NCBI GenBank assembly: GCA_038093515.1
Contig: JBBPSI010000333.1
Coordinates: forward strand, 1 to 22,490
Origin: Butyriboletus loyo
Taxonomy: Eukaryota; Basidiomycota; Agaricomycetes; Boletales; Boletaceae
DNA: 22,490 bases
Reading direction: 5' to 3'
A model generated the notes under the pieces. It searched no databases, was not told the DNA's origin, and was given only the letters and a program-made list of their open reading frames with translations. How positions within the stretch are numbered: position 1 is the first letter of the stretch; the number at the start of each line of letters is the position of its first letter. Below, piece after piece: positions 1-8,700 of this stretch. The position numbers and the translations under genes are program-made.

Positions 1-400
1 CTATTTGTTCCAGTGACTTCGAGCAGTTGACTCGCTGGACGACATAAACAAGTCGACACCGCCCAAATAACTAAGTAGGACATTGTAATTTTATTCTAGC
101 CAAGTTTTGGAAACGAGTGCAGTAACCCAGATGATGGATCAATGTCAGGTGCATAATGTAACATAAGAAGGCAAACCGCATCGGTTTGCCGTGCTCATTC
201 GAAGATGAGCGCTTGAGCTTGGGGCATTAGCTGGTTAAAAAAATGATGCATGTAAGTACACTATTCAGCACAAAAAATGATGTCAGGGAGATCAGCGAGA
301 CCATTGGGTGATTGAGGGGAGACGGGTGGGCGGAGTTTGTCCACATCAGGTCAAGTACCAGACATACAATTCAAATGGGATGATACAGAAATGTACTCAC
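1..400. other. No supported gene; left edge
   Basis: I see no coding segment that I can assign here. On the minus strand this stretch lies downstream of the Prp6/Zn2Cys6 fragment, where the second half of the zinc finger should follow after an intron. The usable acceptor candidates (for example a TAG ending near 270) do not restore a Cys-x2-Cys...Cys half-finger. The stretch contains a perfect 8-bp inverted repeat (170-177 and 183-190, 5-nt spacer) and a short direct repeat AAAAAATGATG near 238 and 274. No function is assigned. Confidence 0.5.
170..190. repeat. Perfect 8-bp inverted repeat (hairpin)
   Basis: GGCAAACC and GGTTTGCC are perfect inverted arms around a 5-nt spacer (GCATC). It could fold as a hairpin in RNA or DNA. 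It lies on the 3' side of the minus-strand gene fragment, but fungi do not use such hairpins as terminators, so no role is inferred. Confidence 0.5.
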
Positions 401-738
401 TTGCAGGTCTTGTCCTCGTTGCCTGGCTGTGGTGGATCGCATGCGATCTTCCGCTCTCGACAGGATAAGCACGCTGGGACATACTTGCGTCTGGGATAGC
501 CTAGGCCTGGGGACATGTAGCATGGCGGCTCAGGCTGTGGGTCTTCTCTAGCCGGACCGATATCTGAACGCGTCGTGAAACCAGAAGCATTAGTAGGAAT
601 CTCGTCATGCAAACGATTAGTAATTGGATCATTCTGGAAGGAGGATTGTTATACTCACTCACGACCGAGACCGGCAACGTAGGTTTCAGGTGCAGGCATC
701 GACAGGAATTCCAGCTTGTTGGTTTTGTTCGCTACCAT
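401..738 (-). pseudogene. Chimeric fragment: Prp6 N-terminus (PRP1_N) joined to half a Zn2Cys6 finger
   Basis: On the minus strand, an ATG at 738 opens a 26-codon exon reading MVANKTNKLEFLSMPAPETY then VAGLGR, the usual start of the U4/U6-U5 tri-snRNP splicing factor Prp6. It is followed by a strong donor (GTGAGT at about 658). The next open segment (612-401) carries GFTTRSDIGPARE, the PRP1_N core. It then runs without a stop into YVPACLSCRERKIACDPPQP, the first half of a fungal Zn(II)2Cys6 DNA-binding finger, ending at Cys 4 before a GTGAGTAC donor at 400. The two exons do not join in phase at the only visible acceptor (GACGAG, about 601), and no second half of the finger follows. Prp6 is normally about 900 aa and Zn2Cys6 regulators several hundred, so this is a truncated, probably non-functional fusion. 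The domain matches are strong; the pseudogene status is inferred. Confidence 0.6.
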
Positions 739-1059
739 GGCTGGTAACGGCTAATGGTATCCTCCGAGACAATTTAGTTGATGGATGGGCTCGCTGTCTG
801 TGACCATGCTGACGTGATGTGATCACGGTTGGATTAGCTAAGCAATCATGGCTCAAAGGGTGACATCTACCGCGCCGCGCGGTAGTGGTTCAACGTTCAA
901 GCCTCCCCCACACCACCGCCACAACATTTTGTGGAACGGCTGTAACATGGCAGTAGCACTTGACTCTACCCCACGGATGCTTCTTCAAACCCCTTCCTCC
1001 AATCCCCATGCCTCGACGCATACGACTCTTGTCTCCAGTCCCAGAATGAAGCTGGCAAT

Positions 1060-1150
1060 GATGAGGTTTGGTTGTGAATCCCCCGGCCGCGGTCGGAATA
1101 TCCTTGCCGATCAGATTATCGAATGTGTCACCCAAGGAACCGACATAGAC
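1060..1150 (-). pseudogene. Possible second copy of the Prp6-like exon fragment
   Basis: The minus strand reads YVGSLG, a spacer, then DIPTAAGGFTTKP. The first fragment reads YVAGLG, an intron, then EIPTNASGFTTRS. Over the twelve aligned codons most nucleotide differences are at third positions, as expected if both descend from translated sequence. No intact gene surrounds it: there is no ATG-led frame with recognisable continuation, and the SDIGPARE part is missing. The similarity is short, so this could be chance. Confidence 0.2.
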
Positions 1151-1318
1151 AAGTGAGCCCAATTTTATATCAACCGCTTATTTCGCCTGTGTCCTTTTCT
1201 TGTTAGTTCGAGAGAATAAAGGCAACACACCTGCATCTTCAGAGCATCCGAGTCGACCTTCCTTTGAAATGTAGTGCTTTCTTCAGTGTTGCGGCTGAAC
1301 CAGCCCCAAAGTCCCATG

Positions 1319-2130
1319 CAATGGCGAAACAATCAGTGAGTTCGTCCTCGACATCAAATATTTATGAATACAACTAATCTTTTCTGAAGGCTCTGCGGCG
1401 CGACGGTTGTCGCTGCATGGTTACTGGCGCTATTGATCATGCCACATACAAGAGCATGATGATTGCTCAGAGACAGGAACAGGGCTTATTTGCTGACGAT
1501 CCTCTCGAAGACAAATTTCTGCCATTTCTTTCCTCCTTCAACCAACTGGAACCTTAATCCAGAGGAGCATGGCTACCCCGAGGTCCTCTCGCCGCTCCCT
1601 ACCTTCCCAGTTCGGAGTGTTGATCCTAATCTGTAGACGAAGTATTCTGGAAATCTATGGGGTATTGTTAACTGCTTCGGCAGCATCGATGTCCTTGCCG
1701 AACTCAATGGCCCCAATGCTTATAGATTATCCAACGGGTTGACGATGGACACCGGGCTCCATCAGTTTTTCGACGACCTGTCGCTGTGGTTCGAGGCAGT
1801 ACCAGTGAGCAATCCACGGTAAATGATAAATCCTCGTGTCTTCCTGACACATTTGGTCTCCTTGATTCAGGACTCTCTCAACACCTCTACCGTCAGGATA
1901 GCATTCCCAGTCTTCATGCTTATGAACCTTCCCAATCCCCTTGTCGTCACTTTCGCAATGACCGAGCTACCCGATCTGAAGTACCTTGGGCTCCATGCGG
2001 CTGTCTGACGAGTTGCCCATATGTCGGGTGCTACTGGGTACTTGGCTTTGTGTGACCGAGAAGTTGAAGCAAAGAAGGCTTATGATGGCTCCTCGACGGA
2101 TCTCTTGGTTTCTTGGGTAGTTTTCGTTGC
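1319..2130 (+). pseudogene. Fungal HNH-domain protein, pseudogene
   Basis: A good intron (donor GTGAGTTCG near 1335, branch CTAAT, acceptor at 1389) leads into ALRRDGCRCMVTG, the start of the HNH_2-type domain common in Agaricomycetes. Further on come FGSIDVLAELNG, RLSNGLTMDTGLHQFFDDL (the HNH core with His and a neighbouring FDDL) and the C-terminal LPDLKYLGLHAAV...RVAHMSGA. These blocks lie in different frames. There is a TAA at about 1555, a frame change near 1665, another near 1945 and a TGA at 2006-2008 between HAAV and RVAHMSGA. An intron from about 1805 to 1870 still looks splice-competent. In intact relatives these proteins have no well-established function. The family call is fairly safe and the disruptions are directly visible. 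Confidence 0.6.
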
Positions 2131-4264
2131 ATGAATTCAGTGAGCTGTGTTTCGGTGAAGTATTCTGTCACGGAAGCTCACGTGTCGAACGTTGCGCTTT
2201 TCATTTTAGGTGTGGGCTATAGGTCATAATGAAATCTAAAAGTTGGAGCGCGACGGTCACCTTGTGGCAACACTGACTCGGACCATACACGTCGTGGTCA
2301 CGAGTCCGACATGGCTTCCGCCACTGCTGCTGCTGCTGTATAAACGTCCAGTCTTCCCGCCCTCGAGCACAACGCTCGGGGGCTCAATTCGTCGCTGTGT
2401 GCGCTTATCAGGTGGCTTCGGTGGCGCAGGTAAGTCTTCTGGCGCATTATCTAGTCGTTCTCGGTGCTGACGTTTTTCTTCTTCAGCCAAAGACCTTAGC
2501 GAGAGTCGTCTTGACTCGCCGCTAGCATCATCTTTCATCATGCCATCACCGCCATCTCGCCCACCACGCCCACCGTCGCTCACTTGCAGGACTTGTTCCT
2601 GGCGACCCTCGACATCTCTCATATCACCGTCCGACCAATTCTGCGCATCCATCGTGCACCGCAGCTCATCGACTGGAACTCGCCACTAATCAATCATCAA
2701 CGCACCTATCCCTACCACCACCGGGGTCGCCCAGCTCGTTCTGGGCGTTTCTAAGGAGGTCCCATTCACATCCTGACTCGATCGGTGCAGCCATGTCGCC
2801 GTCCGACACGACTGTCACGTCCGCATGGCCACCTGATGTCCTTGACTCATTCAAGATGTCTACCGACTTGCCTGTGACATGGTGGCCTCCTGGTTCGTCT
2901 GCCGCATTGCAAGATACGTCCTGGCCGTCTCTCCATGCGTTCTGACCGTTTTCGTAGCTGTTTGACTCGACCACTCGACCGGTCGTCTCTGTCTCGTCCT
3001 CGCACATGGTCTCACGCACTCCGTATGGGCTAACGGCCGCCCTCTGTGCCGTCTAGGATCGTCTACAGTGTCGTCTGGGTCCTCAATGGCATCCGATGAC
3101 CCTCCGTCATCAGTGCAGTCAGTCGATACCTGACCTTGCTCCCCTCGAGCGACGTGCTGTCGATCCCCGGTACATATGAGGTTTACGCTGGCTGAATTAC
3201 ACTCGCCATACCGTTCGTCTGGCGAGTCCTTTCGTTTGCTTCTTGGGTCAACTCTTCAGTCTCCACAACCTTGTATCAGTCTCTGCAGGTCTCTGCGGTC
3301 AATTTTGGTGTCACTGCCATCTCGGCTCGTCTGTGTAGCAAGTCCGTCGTCGGTAGCCCCCTCGGCTCAGACTCCATGTCCGCTCACGTTCTCGGCCAAT
3401 CCCTCGCCCTCTCTACCTGCCGTCTTGACCTTCTCATCGGTCTCGCAAGCTCGCTCCTCGAGCGGCTCATCTCGCGTATGGGTCGTTCAACTCGAGCTGG
3501 TCACAAATCTCGACCCGCGTTCGAGCTGGCGAAATCTGCTTGGCAGCGCATCCTCAGCGACTGTACACTGCAGCACCACCATTCGGCTCGTCGAGTCATA
3601 CTGCAACAGAAGGAGTGGGTGCTTGGTTATTTATTTGGCTGGTTTGTGGGACCATCATACCTCCCTTCACCCAACACAATGTCCAACCCGCCGACGGAGC
3701 CACGCCCATGTGATTACTGCTTTCGCTAACTCTCACTTTCTGGTAAGTTTGTAGTTCACCTGAAGGGTGGCGGAAAGTCGACGAGGGCTTTCGCAGATCA
3801 GAAACCGCAAACTTGATACCACCCTGTTCCCTCTGGCTGATGGTGAGCACGCTTGGGTGAGGGACCCACTGGCGTAGCGGAGCTATCCAGGGTCATGCAA
3901 GCTTTCTCGAAAGCAGCAGATAAGCCGACACGCAACGGTGACATCCCTTACAGCTATCCTCCTAGCTGAAAGTAAAACACCCAGAGTATGTATATTACGG
4001 GCCATAAGGTGCTCGGTGCTCAGCGCTCAGCCCCGGCCTGACTTGACCGAGTACATTCTCAACAGTGTCCATGCATACTGAAAGGTCAGTGCTGATAGCT
4101 CCTGACGGTTATTTTATGAGGCGCACGCCCCTCCGGTTCTCAAACCCTTGCAAGTTGAGCGTCATGATACCTTTTTCGCACTGATTACTATATACAAATA
4201 ATATGCACCGTTGAAGGGATGGTTTCCGGGGTATGAAGACCAGACCTCACATTCTGCGTCACCA
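2131..4264. other. Long gene-poor, pyrimidine-rich, low-complexity stretch
   Basis: No family is recognisable on either strand. From about 2290 to 3730 the plus strand is rich in TCGTC, GACTCG and CTCGTC words, which produces long but low-complexity open frames on both strands (Ser/Pro/Leu-rich on plus, Asp/Gly/Arg-rich on minus). One convincing splice pair exists on the plus strand: acceptor GCTTATCAG near 2411, an 18-nt segment, then GTAAGT at about 2430 and TTCTTCTTCAG at about 2486. This suggests that a plus-strand gene once ran here, but joining the segments gives only a short Ser/Pro-rich peptide ending in a stop. From 3755 to 4264 I see nothing. A decayed transposon or gene is possible but not shown. 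Confidence 0.4.
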
Positions 4265-6034
4265 TCACACACCACCACCAGCGCTGTGAATCTTCCTCTC
4301 TCCCATCTCTATTTCTTCCCCCTGCTCTAATCCTTCGTGCTGCCCAGCATCCGCGAACATCATCATGCTCGCAATAGTGCCGTGGTTAGGCCCCGATATG
4401 AAACCGAACGCCGTGTCGATGTCGCTTCCATGTCTGCCTCGGAGATCGCGGGCATAAAGTTTCCGCAAGCTCAAGATGAATCGGGGAACAAGTGTGAAGG
4501 GAAATATATATTCGGTCGTCACAGGAAGCATTATCCACCATTCATCCGTTGGAATGTTTCCTGCAATAGTCAGCACGTTGACGAGTGCAAACATCAGGAT
4601 GCTATTAATTCATTATTAACTTGGTCGCATGGAAGACGGAATGGAAGCAAGGGAGAGAGACATACACAAGAAAGTAGATCATGCCTTCCCTCGCCATGAG
4701 GTTGATGTAATGGTTCAGGCGGAAGTGCTTTGTTTCTTTGTACATTCGAAGTGACTGGTTGATGAATTGAATAACGACGAACAAACACATGAATGCACCG
4801 AGAACGATCTCGGCAGAATCGAAGATCTTGTTCCAAACGGGGAAAGGGTTTTGCACCACGCAGAATGAAAAGTCGAGTACTTGAAAGGTACCCGCTAGGT
4901 AATTGAGAAAAACGGAATTATCCTGTTATACAGTGCGCACGATATGAAGCCATGTTTCACACACCTATGGGCTCATTCCGGGTGCTGAGCTTGATACAAT
5001 AAATTAGATAGGGGATGAATTCAATGGCATAGAGCACGAGGAATGTGCCAAAGATGATCCTGGATCGATTGTACAATGCCCACAGACGGAGGATCATTGA
5101 CACTGTCTCATCAATTTTATGATTCATCTTGACCAAAGTGAAATGAGATCTCACAATCTGCAGCACCAACAAAAATCATCAACGTCCAATTAACAAGACT
5201 CCAAAGTACTTCGCCTTCGAAGCGTCCATGAGCAGAGTTTAGAAACATTGAACAAACGTACTCACAACTATTTAAACACGATCAATTGGTGGGAAGTGTT
5301 GTCGATCAGTGTAAGATGAAACATGAACACATACGTCTGCCAGTAGTTAAATTATTGAGTATATTCACTCATCATCGAATCAGTGGTATGGACATTCACC
5401 TTTGCAGGGACAGGTAGGAATGAGCTCCCCGCTTTGAACACACTGGGTTAGCTAAATAAACTCGGAATTTCAAGGTTCGGACACACAGAGGGCGTTCAGT
5501 CTAGTGAAGCAATCAGCGATCAATGGATGTGTTGCAGCAAGCAAAGACATACATCACAAAACACAACCCGACATAGCGAGCCTGAGTTCACAACGATCAA
5601 CAGGCCATCGTGGAGATGGCCAGGATACTCACGACAACGAATAGTGTAGACACCCGCGTCCACGGCTTGTTCTGAAACCATAACCATATCAGAATATATG
5701 ACTGGTCCGGGAAACGCCTGGGTGTTCGCTGACCCAAATGTATTCTATCTGCGTAGATTGTCAACCAGTGAGATGCCTGTAGAGCATGCAGTAAACATGA
5801 GGCATACCTCATCCGAGAATGTAAGGACTATTGATATGGAGGTTATGTCCGATGTGAAGAAACACATACAAGCGTGTATTACTTACTGTAATCATATCCG
5901 ACAGCACTGAGGTTCATAACTGGGGCAACGGTAAAATCAATGGGCGAGAAGCTGCGAGATCATTGAATGAACATACGAGTCATGTAATCATTCACTTGAA
6001 TAGCTTCGACAGCTAGCTGCAGAGTGGAAGCCAT
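4265..6034 (-). CDS. DUF6533 multi-pass membrane protein
   Basis: I place the ATG at 6034-6032; the stop is at 4267-4265. Hand splicing gives exons 6034-5977, 5919-5887, 5827-5808, 5748-5734 and 5671-5633 that join in phase. They read SAVGYDYILTFSDEIEYIW then NKPWTRVSTLFVV, then ARYVGL from an exon starting at 5581, the hallmark N-terminal block of DUF6533 proteins. Later exons are clear: 5157-4965 (LRLWALYNRSR and a membrane helix), 4894-4666 (a helix around FMCLFVVIQF, then INLMAREGMIYFLV) and 4601-4265 (PRFILSLRKLYARD, then an acidic tail). Several hydrophobic segments indicate an integral membrane protein; the family is expanded in Agaricomycetes and its function is unknown. The middle (about 5550-5160) is ambiguous: no exon set keeps phase cleanly, so it could hold unusual exons or a lesion. 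Two proposed exons are only 20 and 15 nt long. Confidence 0.7.
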
Positions 6035-6452
6035 GAACTTGTGCGAGATACGTTGAAACAGTAGCAAAACTAGGAAGAAACGACACGGCGAAGGTATTTT
6101 AGGCCGGCATTAGCAAAACCCTGACTTATAGCCGCGCAGGTGAAGCGGCTCCTCAAATTTCAAATGGTGGCGGTTGGACACAAAGTACCTTGTTTGGGAA
6201 CACGCAAAAGACCTGGTCAAACAAATCAATCGAAACCTCCGAGTCGGTGCGTGTCTTCGATCTTTTGTTGATAATTTGCTCGTCACACCAGCAGCGATCT
6301 CCAAACCCCCCAGCCTATCAGTATCGCCTATCGGTATCAGTATCGGCATCGGCATCAACATCGGCCCATCAGTTATTAGCCTATCAGCCCCTCAGCCATC
6401 GGCACGCATCCCACATAGTGGTTAGTCCCACGGGGTAAACTAATGTCCTCAG
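6035..6452. other. Intergenic, with short degenerate ATCGGC/ATCAGT repeats
   Basis: This stretch separates the divergent DUF6533 gene (minus) and the aldo/keto reductase remnant (plus), so it may once have carried both promoters. From about 6314 to 6405 the sequence is a degenerate run of TATCAGT, TATCGGC and CATCGGC units. Short open frames here are low-complexity and not credible as genes. The missing first exons of the reductase would be expected here, but I cannot recognise them. Confidence 0.4.
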
Positions 6453-7294
6453 ATAGATCTGGCTCGGTCCTTTGAGCTCCACAACCAAAACCAGATCGTT
6501 ATCGCATCGAAATGTTTTCGTCTCGTCGCTGAAGCATCCAGGCCCATCCACATGAGTATCGTTCCCGGCCTCGACAAACGACATCAACCAAAGAGGACTC
6601 TCCCGCGCAGCCATCTTCAATGCGGTCGAAACCTCACTCGCGCGTTTGGAGACCCCTTGCAGCATCGACCTCCTCCAAATCCATCCGCCGAAGAAACGAT
6701 TAAAGCCCTCCACGACCTCGTTGAAAGTGGCAAGGTGCGCTACATTGACACCTTGAAGCGATGCTGGCAATTCGCCCACCTCAACGACGTGCGCCTGGCA
6801 AACAAAAACGTTCGTCAGCACCCAAGATGAATACTCGCTGCTTTACCGCGAAGAGGTGGGTGTCGCCTTCCATGGATCGTCTGACATCCTTTTGACCTCA
6901 CATAGGAGCGCGAGATGCTGGCGTATTGTGATTTCAACGGAATCGGCGTCATCCCTTGGGCACCTCTCGCAGCAGGAGACCTCGCCCGACACATTGGCAC
7001 CGAATCTGCCCGACTCAACTCTGCGAAAGGTACCGTATTTGAAAGGAAGCTCTCAGAAGCCGACAGGACCTCATCAACTGCATCGAAGAACTTGCGAAGA
7101 AAAAGGGTGTCGAGGTGGGACAGATCGTACTGGCGTGGGTCAGTCGAAAGATTGCGAGTCCCACCGCGGGTGTCAACTCCATCGAACCAGTCAAAGAGAG
7201 CATCGTGACCGACATTACGTCGACACCGGAGGGCGTGACCTATCTTGACGAGCCATACGCATGCCTCGATTTTCTCGATTATGCCGCTGTTTGA
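6453..7294 (+). pseudogene. Aldo/keto reductase, pseudogene
   Basis: Recognisable family blocks run in order: NQIVIASK (the catalytic-lysine strand), NQRGLSRAAIFNAVETSLAR, DLLQIH, AEETIKALHDLVESGKVRYI, WQFAHLNDV, FVSTQDEYSLLYREE, EREMLAYCDFNGIGVIPWAP, LAAGDLAR, then IEELAKKKGVEVGQIVLAWV and YLDEPYA before a TGA at 7292-7294. This is the YakC/aryl-alcohol-dehydrogenase-like NADPH reductase fold. The frame changes at about 6585, 6687, 6800 and 7066. At 6687 the usual linker between LQIH and AEETIKAL is also missing. A 50-nt intron (6856-6905) keeps good GT-AG signals and correct phase. The N-terminal quarter with the catalytic Tyr is not found. It is a dead gene; the neighbouring intact genes argue against poor sequence quality as the cause. 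Confidence 0.8.
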
Positions 7295-7458
7295 TGCCCG
7301 TCCATAGATATGTTCCAGTCTGTTCGCGGTCACTTAGTATAAAGGCATGGATAGGCATAGATGTATACCTGTGTAAATGTAGCAACAACCGATTCGAGAA
7401 AGAGCCTGAATTATGCAAGAAGAAGCGACCTAAGAATACAAATGCGAGGAGAACTAAG

Positions 7459-7978
7459 TCAAATGCGAGGTCCTGGAATTAATGTGACCGGGTTAGGTAA
7501 CACAGCAAGGAGAAACCGATCGTCTGTACGACAGAGGAGACCGAACACACCTGGTGAAATCATCAACTCGTGTCGTTTCGTCCTGATTGTCATAAACCGA
7601 ATATGATCCTGAAAAAAAGAAAAAAAAGCGTTCGATGAGACGATACCCAAGCAAGCAAAGGCGGACACAAGACGGCAGAAATGACCACGCACCCCATCAT
7701 TTTCTTCTCCACTGACCTCTTCCAATCCCGTTTTCACACTTTCCGCAATCCGCCCGATCACGCTCGCATACTTTTTCCCCTGCTCGCCCTCGAACACAAT
7801 ACCCGAGTGTCGGATGATAGCCACCTGGTCGCCGTGTGAAAGGAGGAGGTAGCTGAGGGCGGAACGATGGACCGAGATTAGCACAAGTGTTTATTCGAGC
7901 TCGGGTAGTGTGTGTCCCAGACATGGAGGTGAGGGAGGATCGCTCGGTGGTGGTAGTGGGGGTTCCTTTGAGAGAGGT
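7459..7978 (-). CDS. Roadblock/LC7 dynein light-chain-like protein, possibly broken
   Basis: The minus strand reads ISVHRSALSYLLLSHGDQVA, then a central helix around YASVIGRIAESVKTGLEEV, then RFMTIRTKRHELMISP and DDRFLLAVLPNP before a stop at 7461-7459. This is the full roadblock fold; RIRTKKHE...DxxxLLxVxxNP is the C-terminal signature of cytoplasmic dynein light chain roadblock. An 84-nt intron (7692-7609, ending in a poly-T tract and CAG) joins in phase. Two oddities stand out. A TAA at 7893-7891 interrupts the first helix in the family frame (ELE-stop-TLVLISVHR). A 27-nt in-frame segment (7550-7524, GT...AG) sits between MISP and DDRF. An alternative 70-nt intron (GT at about 7923, branch CTAAT, AG at about 7809) would bypass the stop but drop family residues. 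Exon 1 is uncertain; an upstream segment to about 8106 may belong to it. Confidence 0.6.
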
Positions 7979-8700
7979 GTTCATGGTGGGCAATATGGTT
8001 TGCATAACATGCTGAAAGAGGGTTCAGGGTGTGAGGATGTCCGAGGTATAGGGTGCGGTTAGTACCATAGCAACTGCGAGAGTAGTGCCGACGTCGTTTG
8101 TCACGCTGGATGGACTATCAAAAATGGAGATTTCCCTTGCCAGACACGACGCGTACCAGCTACATACATATGACGGCGATTATCCATAGTATATTGATCT
8201 GCAGCATTTCTACTGTTCTGCCGAAATATCAATAAAAAAATTTGTCTTGGACGGAGGTCATGTTTTGACATCATGGTTTACGGTCGACTCCTTCGTGAGA
8301 GTGGCTGGTCAGCGACGCACGATGGTGGGAGACCGCGGTCCTGTCTTATCTATGGCGACGTTGAGCGATATTAAGCTCGATGCGTCGGCCGGGCTCTTGT
8401 GGCCCAACCAGGCACGAAGGCCGCTGGCTCACGACCTACATCCACCCCACATAACGCATGCGCTCCAAAGTACGCGTTATGAGCTTTGTGGGAAGTTGAC
8501 TCTGCCGAGACAAATTTGATAGATTTTTGTGATCGTGTCCAACCATCGAGGACCCCGTGAATTCTTCGTACCCTCGGCCACACCTGCGCTCCGCGGACGG
8601 ATTTTAAATTTCTTGAGATAGTACGTCACCAAGTGCCTACCACTTGGATAGGGCCTGTGAGCATCTCTTCTTCTCACAACCACCATCGTTGCTTGTAACG
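7979..8700. other. Intergenic region and dipeptidase promoter side
   Basis: The first part (to about 8106) contains minus-strand coding-like sequence, with a possible intron GTACTAACC...CTTTCAG near 8066-8012, that may be 5' sequence of the roadblock gene. From 8107 to 8640 I recognise no gene. It holds a perfect 8-bp inverted repeat (8450-8457 and 8474-8481). The last 50 bases before the dipeptidase ATG are CT-rich (for example CATCTCTTCTTCTCACAACC), typical of fungal promoter and 5' UTR sequence. No TATA box is convincing. Confidence 0.4.
8450..8481. repeat. Perfect 8-bp inverted repeat, 16-nt spacer
   Basis: CATAACGC (8450-8457) and GCGTTATG (8474-8481) are perfect inverted arms about 220 bp upstream of the dipeptidase start. 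This could be a binding site for a dimeric regulator or chance. No partner sequence was found. Confidence 0.4.

Noticed and set aside
2311..2533. Tiny spliced plus-strand gene starting MASATAAAA
   Set aside because: Joining the segments with good splice sites yields only about 27 residues of low complexity before a stop, too little to support a gene.
2257..3019. Two minus-strand open frames rich in Asp, Gly and Arg
   Set aside because: They lie opposite the pyrimidine-rich plus strand and across a strong plus-strand intron, so composition explains them. There is no domain or splice support on the minus strand.
3176..3754. Plus-strand 192-codon open frame and an overlapping 152-codon frame
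   Set aside because: Both are low-complexity, with no recognisable domain and no consistent splice context. Two overlapping open frames reflect base composition rather than coding.
4120..4175. Possible tRNA-like segment around GGTTCTCAAACC
   Set aside because: The T-arm resemblance is weak, and I could not pair an acceptor stem or find an anticodon arm.
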